A stretch of DNA of 64,000 nt from a virus. Every line of letters begins with the position of its first letter. Position 1 is the first letter of the stretch. The position numbers were made by a program, and so were the translations under genes. The DNA lies in the IMG/VR virus record IMGVR_UViG_3300033143_001962, positions 185,798-249,797 of that record; one strand, written 5' to 3'. Under the pieces are notes generated by a model. The model was not told the DNA's origin. It did no database searches and saw only the letters and a list, made by a program, of their open reading frames with translations. This document shows positions 1-6,908 of the stretch, piece after piece.

Positions 1-654
1 ACCTTTCTTTCTAACGCCTGGATATGCACTAAAGACATTGTCACTCTTATCACCCCTAATGCACTTCTCAAATAGTATCCAATCTGGCTCACCAATTTGT
101 TTAGGCAATCCAGTCTTCTTATCCATTACTAATTTGTTCTTGTCGTCGAACACACCGTCTAGTGTAATTCTGTGTTTCATAATTCCGTTGTATTGTGTAA
201 CTTGATCGGAGATAAGCTGGTAGTAATCTGTGTCACTACTTAAAATAACATGCTCGTCATCCGGGTGTAGTTGTACCCAACGTGCAATAACATCATCTGC
301 TTCTGCTGTCGGTGCCGCTATAACTGAACAGTTTGTTTTTTCTGCTAGGTAAGTTACGAATTGATTGTATACTTCAAAGTACAAATCATCTTCTTCAACT
401 TCTACTTCACTGCGTTTCTGTCTTTCTGCTGCACGTTGCTTCTTGTAAGGAGTATAAAAATCCTTACGCCAGTTGTTGCCACCTTCCAAACAAAATACTA
501 CGTGATCAACTTTTGAGCTTTTAACTACTTTGTTAGCCGCAGCTAACATCATGTGCATACTCATACCTAGTTTATCGTGTAAGTCTGCGCTTGGGTGAAG
601 TGAGTGTTTTGCTCTGAAGAACAAATTCATTGTGTCTACTAGTATATATCTCAT
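1..654 (-). CDS. rnh: RNase H / 5'-3' FEN-type nuclease (T4 rnh family), 3' end cut by window edge
   Basis: I translated 218 residues from the ATG at 652-654; the frame is still open at base 1, so the C-terminus is missing. FEN/5'-nuclease hallmarks are in order: VDTMNLFFRAKH at 6-17 with the first metal Asp (D7), an EADD acidic cluster at 118-121, SSDTD at 139-143 and RGDKSDN at 200-206 (helix-3-turn region). In T4 this enzyme removes RNA primers and flaps behind the replication fork. The start overlaps the upstream 56-residue gene by ATGA. Family assignment is firm; the symbol is by analogy with T4. Confidence 0.9.
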   Translation of the reverse strand, partial: MRYILVDTMNLFFRAKHSLHPSADLHDKLGMSMHMMLAAANKVVKSSKVDHVVFCLEGGNNWRKDFYTPYKKQRAAERQKRSEVEVEEDDLYFEVYNQFVTYLAEKTNCSVIAAPTAEADDVIARWVQLHPDDEHVILSSDTDYYQLISDQVTQYNGIMKHRITLDGVFDDKNKLVMDKKTGLPKQIGEPDWILFEKCIRGDKSDNVFSAYPGVRKKG

Positions 655-821
655 TTTAATCCTTTTAATGATACAGGGTGATACTGACGCACTATTCTAT
701 TAGATTCGATAATAGCCGGTATGAACTCCCGGTACCATGCGAAGTTGATTGTTTCGTTGAACGGATGCTTACTGTGACGAATTGCTGTGCGTTTTATATC
801 TTTAATAATTTTTAAAATCAT
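651..821 (-). CDS. Small basic protein (56 aa) coupled to rnh
   Basis: Reading 821 to 651 gives a 56-residue protein starting MILKIIKDIKRT with the segment FNETINFAWYREFIPAI in the middle. Its TGA overlaps the rnh ATG (ATGA, 651-654), and its start lies 1 nt after the TAA of the preceding gene, the standard packing here. It is basic, with no Cys and no clear membrane segment. I do not recognise a family; coupling suggests co-expression with the nuclease. Confidence 0.6.
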   Translation of the reverse strand: MILKIIKDIKRTAIRHSKHPFNETINFAWYREFIPAIIESNRIVRQYHPVSLKGLK

Positions 822-822
822 T

Positions 823-1542
823 TTATACCATTTTGTGTTTTATAATATGCTTAAGCAATACATTGTTCGCCCAAGCTGCATGTGCATCGTGTCCGTAATG
901 ATAGTTAGACGTAATGACATGATCGTATCCGTTTGTTTGCAACCAACCATCAAAGCTACCTTCTGGCAGGTATGGTTCTATGTAGCTTTCCTTAAAGTCT
1001 ACGTGCTCGTCGTTACGTATATCGTAGAACGTGTTGTTGCCGTTAAAGAATATGTGCTTGTAGCCTAAGTTAGTTAAGTACGCATCAAAGTCACAAATGT
1101 CCTGATACGCTTCTTCTGTCTTTTGATCCCAGTCAATATCTGCAATGTACTTTTTATACTGTTCGACGTACTCTGCTGGCACATCATCTATGCCGCTTGC
1201 ATTAACTTGGAAGTACGTGCCATCAATTAACCATTCTTCACGTTCCCATGTGCTCCATTGGATGACCATTAACACATCTTCAGCAGGAATAATATCTTGT
1301 GTGCGTTCTATGTACGCTTTAGTTGTTCTAATAGTACGTGCATTAGAACTAGCACTTTCAGCATCACATTGAAGCGTTGCCTTAATTGTACTAGCAAGAA
1401 CTGTGCTCCATGCAACCTTTAAGTTGTCAGGATGTGGTTGACGCTTTTGCATCCAGTACTTAGGATCATCCTCAGCGAACGAATAACTGTTTACTGCTTC
1501 CGCACCTGCTGTATGACTATCGCCGTTAGTATAAAGTATCAC
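823..1542 (-). CDS. SGNH/GDSL hydrolase-like protein
   Basis: The 239-residue protein opens with MILYTNGDSHTAG, the block I of SGNH hydrolases with the nucleophile Ser in GDS. Near the C-terminus GHDAHAAWANN supplies the block V Asp-x-His pair. SGNH enzymes are esterases or lipases, some acting on sugar O-acetyl groups. Phages carry many such proteins of unproven activity. This is one of three SGNH-like genes in the window (others at 18.0 and 49.4 kb). No signal peptide is seen, so a cytoplasmic or virion role is more likely than secretion. Substrate is unknown. Confidence 0.65.
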   Translation of the reverse strand: MILYTNGDSHTAGAEAVNSYSFAEDDPKYWMQKRQPHPDNLKVAWSTVLASTIKATLQCDAESASSNARTIRTTKAYIERTQDIIPAEDVLMVIQWSTWEREEWLIDGTYFQVNASGIDDVPAEYVEQYKKYIADIDWDQKTEEAYQDICDFDAYLTNLGYKHIFFNGNNTFYDIRNDEHVDFKESYIEPYLPEGSFDGWLQTNGYDHVITSNYHYGHDAHAAWANNVLLKHIIKHKMV

Positions 1543-1838
1543 TCACATTCACCTAATGTGCCTTTAAGCCTTTCAAGTACAAATGTTTCTTTCTTTAAGT
1601 ACTGCCTAATAGTCACAGGAGGCCCACCAAACAATGCACCTACATTATTTTCATGTGTGCCTGTGTACATTTTAGTGAATGGATAAATGTCTTCCTCTGT
1701 GATACTATCGACACGGAATTTAAAATTCCAAATGTATTCCCAGTCATTATTCGATTTTATTAAATTCAGATTCATACGTGGTAACCTCTTAACTTTATAA
1801 GTTATTATATTATCAACGGCTGCATAGCTACTGCCCAT
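1539..1838 (-). CDS. Outlying member of small paralog family A (99 aa)
   Basis: The C-terminal half carries the family A layout also seen at 3.3-5.5 kb: a YPFTKMYTGT segment (compare MPFTKAYKGT), a glycine-rich GGPP turn as in the 4085-4366 copy, and an ending of the type ETFVLERLKG. The N-terminal 40 residues are unrelated to the others and it lacks the conserved Pro-x-x-Cys segment. The start overlaps the upstream stop by one base (TAATG). Function unknown; possibly an early offshoot of the array. Confidence 0.6.
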   Translation of the reverse strand: MGSSYAAVDNIITYKVKRLPRMNLNLIKSNNDWEYIWNFKFRVDSITEEDIYPFTKMYTGTHENNVGALFGGPPVTIRQYLKKETFVLERLKGTLGECE

Positions 1839-2314
1839 TATTCTTCCAGTTTTTCCAAACGTTCAATTTCTGCTAAAATGTAGTACTTAATTTTCTTAGC
1901 ATCACGCATCTTAGCACTGTGCTCTACTTCGCCATAACGGTAAACTGCACGGAAGATTTCACCCATCTGTGCATTCATATCTTTATGTGATATTAAGTGT
2001 TGTAACTCACAAGCGCATTCTGGCAATTCATAATAGCTTGCAGTACTGCCATCACTTGCTTCTTTACTTGTAGTTTCTTCTTCACTATCAAGAAGAGCAC
2101 GAGTCTTTTTTATTTCCGCTGTTACTGTCTGATAATCGTCCGCGTCTGCAGGCCCTACAGCTGGCGTGAAAACAGTATCTGCTTCAAAATTAATATTGCT
2201 TTCGTCAACTAACACCACTGGTTTTGCAGGCCCTAAATCTATCCCATTTTCTTCAGTTGCGCTTCCATCCTTCTCGTCCTGGTCTTTTAAAGGTGTTCCC
2301 ATTCCTTGTGCCAT
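1838..2314 (-). CDS. Acidic protein of unknown function (158 aa)
   Basis: The start at 2314 is preceded by a strong Shine-Dalgarno (GGAGGAAG, 7 nt before ATG). The N-terminal half is acidic and low-complexity; the C-terminal half (from about residue 95) has ELPECACELQHLISHKD and a helical Lys/Glu segment ending ILAEIERLEKLEE. The ordered part may be a small helical domain. I recognise no family. It may head the small cluster down to rnh because of its strong ribosome-binding site. Confidence 0.55.
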   Translation of the reverse strand: MAQGMGTPLKDQDEKDGSATEENGIDLGPAKPVVLVDESNINFEADTVFTPAVGPADADDYQTVTAEIKKTRALLDSEEETTSKEASDGSTASYYELPECACELQHLISHKDMNAQMGEIFRAVYRYGEVEHSAKMRDAKKIKYYILAEIERLEKLEE

Positions 2315-2332
2315 TATACTTCCTCCATTATG

Positions 2333-2542
2333 TTACTTGATGATATTACCGTCATCGTCGGTCGTCACTAACTCTATGTAGTCTATCTTATGCGGTGGTA
2401 TCCAGTGCCGCATATCACTTGTTGTAAATTTAAATAGTCCATTTATCCAGAATCCGTCTTTCAGATCTGCTAAATTATCAGCAAGGACAAAACCAAATGG
2501 TGTTGTGTTTTTCTCTAAGTGAGCTTTGTGATAATGTTTCAT
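2333..2542 (-). CDS. Small protein of unknown function (69 aa)
   Basis: The chosen start is the ATG at 2540-2542 (MKHYHKAHLEKNT), which overlaps the upstream TGA as ATGA; a longer reading to 2572 would run through the end of the neighbour. The protein has a mixed alpha/beta look with aromatic residues (FWINGLFKF, HWIPPHKIDYIELV). No recognised motif. Confidence 0.55.
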   Translation of the reverse strand: MKHYHKAHLEKNTTPFGFVLADNLADLKDGFWINGLFKFTTSDMRHWIPPHKIDYIELVTTDDDGNIIK

Positions 2543-2937
2543 TTTGTTTCCTCTTCGACACCATCGGGGCAAAATGTCTCTAAGACAGTTAATAATGATT
2601 TTGCAATATCGTACTGTCCTGCTAGTGTAGAGTAACTTATCACTTGGCGAACTTGTTCTGCAATTTCATCACGGATTGGATTATTCTCGTATGCGTATTG
2701 CACGAACAATCCAGCTCCTCTCAATGATCCCACCCACTCTGCAATGAACTCATCATTGCGTCCAGTAACATCAATATTAATTACATCACCATCATCACGA
2801 ATACGCTCAATGGCTTCTTTAGATTCTTTTAACCCGTACCCAGTTAACGCGCGGAACGATTTAATAGCCTGCACGAAATGATTAATATCGCCGCGCGATG
2901 TAATCAATAGCCTTTTAAATTGGTGTTCCATTGTCAT
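2539..2937 (-). CDS. Ribosomal L7/L12 C-terminal-domain-like protein
   Basis: The 132-residue product contains AIKSFRALTGYGLKESKEAI at about residues 23-42, followed by an acidic strand and EFIAEWVGSLRGAGLFVQ. This order matches the bL12 C-terminal domain (VIKxVREITGLGLKEAKxLV, then a helix ending in GAxVxL). In ribosomes that domain recruits translation GTPases. The phage protein lacks the L12 N-terminal dimerisation domain and hinge, and adds an unrelated helical tail. Phage-encoded bL12-like proteins have been reported in marine phages; binding to host ribosomes is inference here. Start overlaps upstream stop (TAATG). Confidence 0.5.
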   Translation of the reverse strand: MTMEHQFKRLLITSRGDINHFVQAIKSFRALTGYGLKESKEAIERIRDDGDVINIDVTGRNDEFIAEWVGSLRGAGLFVQYAYENNPIRDEIAEQVRQVISYSTLAGQYDIAKSLLTVLETFCPDGVEEETK

Positions 2938-3347
2938 TATCTGTACTCTCTACGGCCGCCATCTAATTTTCTGTTTTGTGGATCTGCTTGTTCTTGTTCG
3001 AATGTTTCAAGTACTACATTTCTGCATACATCAGTAAACCACTGATCAACTAAGTCAGCATCTTCTTTACCTTGGTAACCAAAACGCATTAACTTTGCAA
3101 TAAAGTAATCATTCCAGTCAAGTTCGAAATTACCATTACTTAAATCATTGTAATCAACATCCATATCAACGATAGTAACCCACGGTTCTTTACGCTTGTC
3201 GGCTTCTGCTTTTTGCTTTGCTAATGTTTCGTCACGCTTCTGCACATCTGTCTTACTTGGCTTGCGTTTTTTAACAGGCTTGTCTACGTCTTTGTTTCTT
3301 ATTACTGCCCACGTTGCACTTGCAGTTTCTCTTAATTTCTTAAACAT
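2937..3347 (-). CDS. Conserved T4-like phage protein of unknown function (136 aa)
   Basis: I place the start at the ATG at 3345-3347 (MFKKLRETASATW), with GGAAAAAAG just upstream, rather than at 3401, because the region above 3347 encodes the end of a family A paralog in another frame. The N-terminal third is Lys-rich; the C-terminal part has PWVTIVDMDVDY, FELDWNDYFIAKLM and LVDQWFTDVCRNV. This pattern resembles a hypothetical protein I associate with T4-like cyanophages. Role unknown. Confidence 0.6.
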   Translation of the reverse strand: MFKKLRETASATWAVIRNKDVDKPVKKRKPSKTDVQKRDETLAKQKAEADKRKEPWVTIVDMDVDYNDLSNGNFELDWNDYFIAKLMRFGYQGKEDADLVDQWFTDVCRNVVLETFEQEQADPQNRKLDGGRREYR

Positions 3348-3553
3348 CTTTTTTCCGTACCTTTTAATTTTAGTAGTACTAATTCTTTTTCGGATATCCA
3401 CTCTTTAAATACAACTTGATACCCATCTACTTCACCTATACGCTCTCTCCAATACACTGTGGAAAGTGGCCGTATACTGTTACCTGTTACCTGACATGTG
3501 CGCGGCAATATGGTTCTTGTCTTAGTCCAATGTATATTAATACTGTAGATTAT
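3332..3553 (-). CDS. Family A paralog with no ATG/GTG/TTG start (about 73 aa)
   Basis: Frame 3571-3332 is open and encodes an unmistakable family A protein: WTKTRTILPRTCQVTGNSI, then FKEWISEKELVLLKLKG, ending LRN before TAA at 3332-3334. No ATG, GTG or TTG exists between the upstream in-frame stop (3572-3574) and the conserved Trp at 3527-3529. The best-placed codon is AUA (3551-3553), 6 nt after AAAAGG; AUC or AUU codons are alternatives. Either it uses a rare start, is reached from the preceding gene, or has lost its start. Coding conservation seems intact. Confidence 0.45.
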   Translation of the reverse strand: MIYSINIHWTKTRTILPRTCQVTGNSIRPLSTVYWRERIGEVDGYQVVFKEWISEKELVLLKLKGTEKRCLRN

Positions 3554-3840
3554 ATTATACCTTTTAATTTGTTAAATGTAAACTCTTCTGGCAACATCCA
3601 GAAGTATTCTTTCATAGTTGGGTGTTTGCCACCTTCATAACCTTCATTTGTAATTCTCCTAGTTCCTTTGTACGCTTTAGTAAATGGCATTAATAATTTA
3701 CCAGTAGCCAAACACCGTGTTGGTACAATATTGCGCGTTTCTACCCACGTTGTATTGCTTAAGTATACGTCAGCGCCGTACCATGATTTAAATGTTCTAG
3801 GTAATGTCTCCACTTCCGTTACGCGACTATGCAGTCTCAT
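3550..3840 (-). CDS. Family A small paralog (96 aa)
   Basis: Contains the full family A core: TTWVETRNIVPTRCLATGK, LMPFTKAYKGTR, a Gly-rich linker, and MLPEEFTFNKLKG at the C-terminus. The start overlaps the upstream stop by ATGA (3837-3840). The conserved Cys following Pro-x-x and the Lys-Ala-Tyr-Lys-Gly segment are the most constant positions. Function unknown; the array arrangement suggests repeated duplication and coupled translation. Confidence 0.65.
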   Translation of the reverse strand: MRLHSRVTEVETLPRTFKSWYGADVYLSNTTWVETRNIVPTRCLATGKLLMPFTKAYKGTRRITNEGYEGGKHPTMKEYFWMLPEEFTFNKLKGII

Positions 3841-4088
3841 ATATCTTCGCCCTTTATCTTTGCAAATATAAACGCTTCTTTGCTTGCGTACTTAATATCT
3901 ATACTATGCGGAATAAACGGATGCTTTTTTACACCTCTGTATATTGTGCTGCCAAACTTAGTGTACTGCTTAGTGATACAACATTTGTGTGGGAAGAATG
4001 CATACACTTCAGTCCACTCAAACGTACCCATTAACTTTTTCTGAAAGTCTGTAATTTCCTTAATTGCTTCGTCACCGATTATGATCAC
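3837..4088 (-). CDS. Family A small paralog (83 aa)
   Basis: Diverged member: FEWTEVYAFFPHKCCITKQY replaces the usual Pro-x-x-Cys-x-x-Thr-Gly stretch, followed by GSTIYRGVKKHPF and a C-terminal segment SKEAFIFAKIKG. It starts MIIIGDEAIKEI, unlike its neighbours, and overlaps the genes on both sides by ATGA. Unknown function. Confidence 0.6.
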   Translation of the reverse strand: MIIIGDEAIKEITDFQKKLMGTFEWTEVYAFFPHKCCITKQYTKFGSTIYRGVKKHPFIPHSIDIKYASKEAFIFAKIKGEDI

Positions 4089-4366
4089 AGTGATCCTTTT
4101 AGTTTAAGTATCAAGTACTCTGCACTTGTTAACCACTTGTGCAATATAACAGGAGGCTCACCTGCTAAGCCGTATATCTTCCGTGTACCTTTGTATGCAT
4201 AAGTGAACATAGGAATACGCATCCTAGATAGTACACAAATATGCGGACGTATTGCTAATCGTGCCTGCCACTCGTACTTTTGTATCGGATCGTCAGAGTG
4301 TGCTTTGAGTACACGTTCTTCTTCATCTAAGAATATGTCTTGTATTGTTGGTCTTAAATCACTCAT
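4085..4366 (-). CDS. Family A small paralog (93 aa)
   Basis: Core elements: EWQARLAIRPHICVLSRMRI, then PMFTYAYKGTRKIYG, AGEPPVILHKW, and a C-terminal LTSAEYLILKLKG. The GEPP/GGPP turn links it to the outlying member at 1539-1838. Overlaps both neighbours by 4 nt (ATGA). N-terminal 30 residues are acidic and unique. Function unknown. Confidence 0.65.
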   Translation of the reverse strand: MSDLRPTIQDIFLDEEERVLKAHSDDPIQKYEWQARLAIRPHICVLSRMRIPMFTYAYKGTRKIYGLAGEPPVILHKWLTSAEYLILKLKGSL

Positions 4367-4602
4367 ACATTTCCTTTAATCTTTTCAAATAAGAATTCTC
4401 GTTCAGTCATCCATTGATCTGTTTCTAATGTCATGACACCGTCATCGGTACAATTAAGTATATCTTGCTTTAAATGATAAGCTGTACTGAACATAGGAAT
4501 CTTATTGCCCGACACTACACTCTTCTTAGGCCACAATGTTTTAACCCTGCACCAACTTGGTGCTTGTGAATGGTTATTAGATGACGGTGTTGCTGGAGCC
4601 AC
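4363..4602 (-). CDS. Family A small paralog, GTG start (79 aa)
   Basis: Begins at GTG 4600-4602, overlapping the TAG stop of the preceding gene as TAGTG. Core: CRVKTLWPKKSVVSGNKIP, MFSTAYHLKQ, WMTEREFLFEKIKGNV. Here Ser replaces the conserved Cys (KKSVVSG). The short Ser/Asn/Pro-rich N-terminus looks disordered. Function unknown. Confidence 0.65.
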   Translation of the reverse strand: MAPATPSSNNHSQAPSWCRVKTLWPKKSVVSGNKIPMFSTAYHLKQDILNCTDDGVMTLETDQWMTEREFLFEKIKGNV

Positions 4603-4880
4603 TACACTTCACCTTGCAACTTTTTAAAGACGTACTGTTTTTCAGACATCCAGTGTACCTCTGGGATAGAGTGCGTATCATGCCCGTGAAACGAGGTTAC
4701 ATTCTTAAAGTACGCTTTAGTGAACATTGGAATATATTCATCACTCACTGAACAGCGTTTCGGCCAAAATGTTCTTCCTGGTGTCCATAGATGTGTGACA
4801 AATTGCTGTGTGTTTGTTTGGTCTGTAGTTCCGCCATCGTACTGTGTACTCATTGTATAACCCTCGTCTCTAACTGGCAT
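4602..4880 (-). CDS. Family A small paralog ending in TAG (92 aa)
   Basis: Core: LWTPGRTFWPKRCSVSDEYI, PMFTKAYFKN, VHWMSEKQYVFKKLQG. The stop is TAG (4602-4604), one of few in the window. An internal ATG at 4851-4853 (MSTQYDGG) is an alternative start; the ATG at 4880 overlaps the upstream gene by 11 nt. The N-terminal 25 residues are Thr/Gln-rich and probably flexible. Confidence 0.65.
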   Translation of the reverse strand: MPVRDEGYTMSTQYDGGTTDQTNTQQFVTHLWTPGRTFWPKRCSVSDEYIPMFTKAYFKNVTSFHGHDTHSIPEVHWMSEKQYVFKKLQGEV

Positions 4881-5235
4881 GTTTAATTTTCAATTTATAA
4901 AACACCATTTGTGCTTCACTAACCCATATAGTGCGTTCTCTGCCTTTGTACGCTAAAGTACCTTTAAATACTTTATTAACAAATGGCATAATAACTTTGC
5001 CAGACAATAAACACTTTCTTATTTTATAAGACGTCTCGTGTTCCCACTTAGCATTTGGTAGTACGTCTTCTACAAAAACATCAGGATCTGCTAGGTACTT
5101 GTCTACACTAGCCATAGCTAAATGTAACCGTATGTCGTTACAATCTGTGTGTAGCTTTGCACGTTGCCCACGTATTTCTTCCTGGAGTACAGCAAGTCTA
5201 TCTTTAACATTTTGTATTTCTTCTGGCCTAATCAT
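4870..5235 (-). CDS. Family A paralog with N-terminal coiled coil (121 aa)
   Basis: I start at the ATG 5233-5235 (MIRPEEIQNVKDRL), which overlaps the TAG of the preceding gene by 8 nt; a longer start at 5277 is possible. It adds a predicted coiled-coil segment (about residues 5-30, LAVLQEEIRGQRAKL) to the family core: WEHETSYKIRKCLLSGKVIM, PFVNKVFKGTLAYKG, WVSEAQMVFYKLK. The added helix suggests this copy may oligomerise. Function unknown. Confidence 0.65.
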   Translation of the reverse strand: MIRPEEIQNVKDRLAVLQEEIRGQRAKLHTDCNDIRLHLAMASVDKYLADPDVFVEDVLPNAKWEHETSYKIRKCLLSGKVIMPFVNKVFKGTLAYKGRERTIWVSEAQMVFYKLKIKHAS

Positions 5236-5500
5236 CAATTTTACCTTGTAGTCGTAATAGAACAAAACTTTTTTCACTCACCCAACGTGTCTCAGTGATG
5301 TGTACCATGCCCATGTTGCCATCTGCTTTGATACGGCCGGACACACCTTTTAAATGCGTTCCAGTCCACAACCACTGTTTAGTAACTGCGTCTATGCGCG
5401 GCAATAATATTCTTTCCTCTTGCCAATTTGCGCCCTTAAAGAATTCGTCACTTACGTTAGGATAAACTTGGCTAAGTAGTGTGTCTCTTACGTACCCCAT
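5228..5500 (-). CDS. Family A small paralog, first of the array (90 aa)
   Basis: Transcriptionally the first array gene, directly after queE (13-nt overlap). Core: NWQEERILLPRIDAVTKQW, a WTGTHLKGVSG segment in place of FTKAYKG, and RWVSEKSFVLLRLQG. Ala replaces the conserved Cys. Ends in TAG (5228-5230). Its overlap with queE means the array shares a transcript with the 7-deazaguanine gene, though a functional link is not shown. Confidence 0.65.
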   Translation of the reverse strand: MGYVRDTLLSQVYPNVSDEFFKGANWQEERILLPRIDAVTKQWLWTGTHLKGVSGRIKADGNMGMVHITETRWVSEKSFVLLRLQGKIDD

Positions 5501-6360
5501 TCATTCTTCCATAAGTCAACTTGTAAACGTGCGCTATATCTAAAACCGTACAACATTGCTAACTTAGCCACCTCAGGAGCATTAACATCATACAATTCAG
5601 GATCACCACCACATGGCATTAAGTACACCTCACCGTGGAACCCCGCGTCTCTGTACTTTTCAACAAAGAAATTAACATCACGCATATCTGTTTGCTTGCT
5701 TACAACGAACTTTAAGTACACACTACCATACCTTTGATAGCTTGCTACAATTTCAGGTTGTAGTGCATCCTCCATTGCTTCACCAGAACTGCTAATCTTA
5801 GGACTAACACTAAATGTAAGCTGGTGAGATTCAGAATTTTTAATCTGATCTCTTAGTAAGTAATCTGCAAAGTCGTCTGTAATCTTTTGTGTGCCGTTTG
5901 TTTCAAATGTAACTTGTTTGTAGCCCATGTCACGTGCTGTACTTAGTAACTCAGGATAAGCTCGTTGCCACCCTAGTAGTGGCTCACCACCAGTTATAAC
6001 TAAGTGTGTGCTACCGTTGTTTTCTGCTACCGGGTTATTTTCTAAACGGACAACTTCCATTTGTCTAATAATCTCGTCAACTTCTAACATTGGACTTAAA
6101 TTCTTAAAACCTTTATGCCAACTTGCATAACTGTCACATCCGTACTTAGCAAGCGGCAGGCTATTATAACCCCAACCTGGATTATTTTTGTATTCTTTTG
6201 CAAACTGTTCCGGCTCTGTCGTTTCTTCGCCATCTTCTAATCCAAATGATCTACACTCAAAGTTGCAACCGAATGTTCTCACGAATACCGACGGAACGCC
6301 TGTGTATAATCCTTCGCCTTGTAAGCTGTGGAATATTTCTGCTATTTTAATTTTTGCCAT
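5488..6360 (-). CDS. queE: QueE-like 7-carboxy-7-deazaguanine synthase (radical SAM)
   Basis: The 290-residue protein starts with the QueE signature (AEIFHSLQGEGLYTG, VPSVFVRTFGCNFEC). QueE converts 6-carboxytetrahydropterin to 7-carboxy-7-deazaguanine (CDG) using SAM and a 4Fe-4S cluster. The cluster motif is atypical: Cys32 and Cys36 are present, but the third Cys of CxxxCxxC is Phe39; a Cys at 75 (GCDSYASW), after an insertion, is the likely third ligand. A later GGEPLLGW motif is SAM-binding. With folE, queD and dpdA it forms a DNA-modification route. Confidence 0.85.
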   Translation of the reverse strand: MAKIKIAEIFHSLQGEGLYTGVPSVFVRTFGCNFECRSFGLEDGEETTEPEQFAKEYKNNPGWGYNSLPLAKYGCDSYASWHKGFKNLSPMLEVDEIIRQMEVVRLENNPVAENNGSTHLVITGGEPLLGWQRAYPELLSTARDMGYKQVTFETNGTQKITDDFADYLLRDQIKNSESHQLTFSVSPKISSSGEAMEDALQPEIVASYQRYGSVYLKFVVSKQTDMRDVNFFVEKYRDAGFHGEVYLMPCGGDPELYDVNAPEVAKLAMLYGFRYSARLQVDLWKNEWGT

Positions 6361-6562
6361 ACTTTCCTTCTACGTAGTCAAGTAAAGCTAGTTGATCTTT
6401 AGTCTTACGAGAATCGCCGTAAGCCTTCACTAGCTTTATAATTTCATTTAATTCATATCGTTTTGTAATATTGTTTATTACCGCTTGCGCATGTAACGTC
6501 GAGTCATACTGATCAACATTATTGTTAATCCAATCTATTTCTGCTTGTAAACAAACGCCCAT
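6347..6562 (-). CDS. Small helical protein (71 aa)
   Basis: I choose the ATG at 6560-6562 (MGVCLQAEIDWINNN) because it overlaps the upstream TAA (TAATG); a GTG start 9 nt earlier is possible. The protein is mostly helical and charged, ending LALLDYVEGKYGKN, and overlaps the queE start by 14 nt. No family recognised. Confidence 0.5.
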   Translation of the reverse strand: MGVCLQAEIDWINNNVDQYDSTLHAQAVINNITKRYELNEIIKLVKAYGDSRKTKDQLALLDYVEGKYGKN

Positions 6563-6762
6563 TACATCCACCTCAATTTATAAAGCATTGCATCTTTCTC
6601 TCTGACAAAGCCTAACCGTTTCCAATCTAAGTACATGAAGTTCTTTTCGCCTACAGACTTCATAAGCCAGCGTAATTTATCGTCCTCAACCCTCGGGTGA
6701 TAGTTAGCAGGCATTGTGTACTTAAACTTCCGAGATTGGTTGCGTCGTTGTTTAGCGTTCAT
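6562..6762 (-). CDS. Small basic protein (66 aa)
   Basis: Very basic N-terminus (MNAKQRRNQSRKFKY) followed by a segment with DDKLRWLMKSVGEKNF and LDWKRLGFVREKDAM. It could bind nucleic acid, but no motif is recognised. Overlaps its upstream neighbour's stop. Confidence 0.5.
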   Translation of the reverse strand: MNAKQRRNQSRKFKYTMPANYHPRVEDDKLRWLMKSVGEKNFMYLDWKRLGFVREKDAMLYKLRWM

Positions 6763-6908
6763 TATAACACCTTAGGTTCGTCATACCAAATACATTCTTC
6801 GTCGTGTCCGTCGACAAAGATGTGATCGATTGCTATTGCACCGCAACATCCGCAGTGCCCGACATTGTCTGCTAACTTAGCCCACATTTGTATTTGTTCT
6901 TGGTCCAT
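6762..6908 (-). CDS. Tiny Cys-rich protein (48 aa)
   Basis: Reading 6908 to 6762 gives MDQEQIQMWAKLADN followed by a GHCGCCGAIAIDHIFVDGHD segment and ECIWYDE before TAA. Four Cys plus three His in 30 residues suggest metal binding. Start overlaps the phosphoribosyltransferase TAA (TAATG), and the stop overlaps the next ATG, so it fits the packed operon. Confidence 0.55.
   Translation of the reverse strand: MDQEQIQMWAKLADNVGHCGCCGAIAIDHIFVDGHDEECIWYDEPKVL

Noticed and set aside
3550-3575. Programmed -1 frameshift joining two family A copies
   Set aside because: The new frame is -1 relative to the first gene, but no slippery heptamer (X XXY YYZ) is in register before the stop; a rare start is simpler, though not proven.
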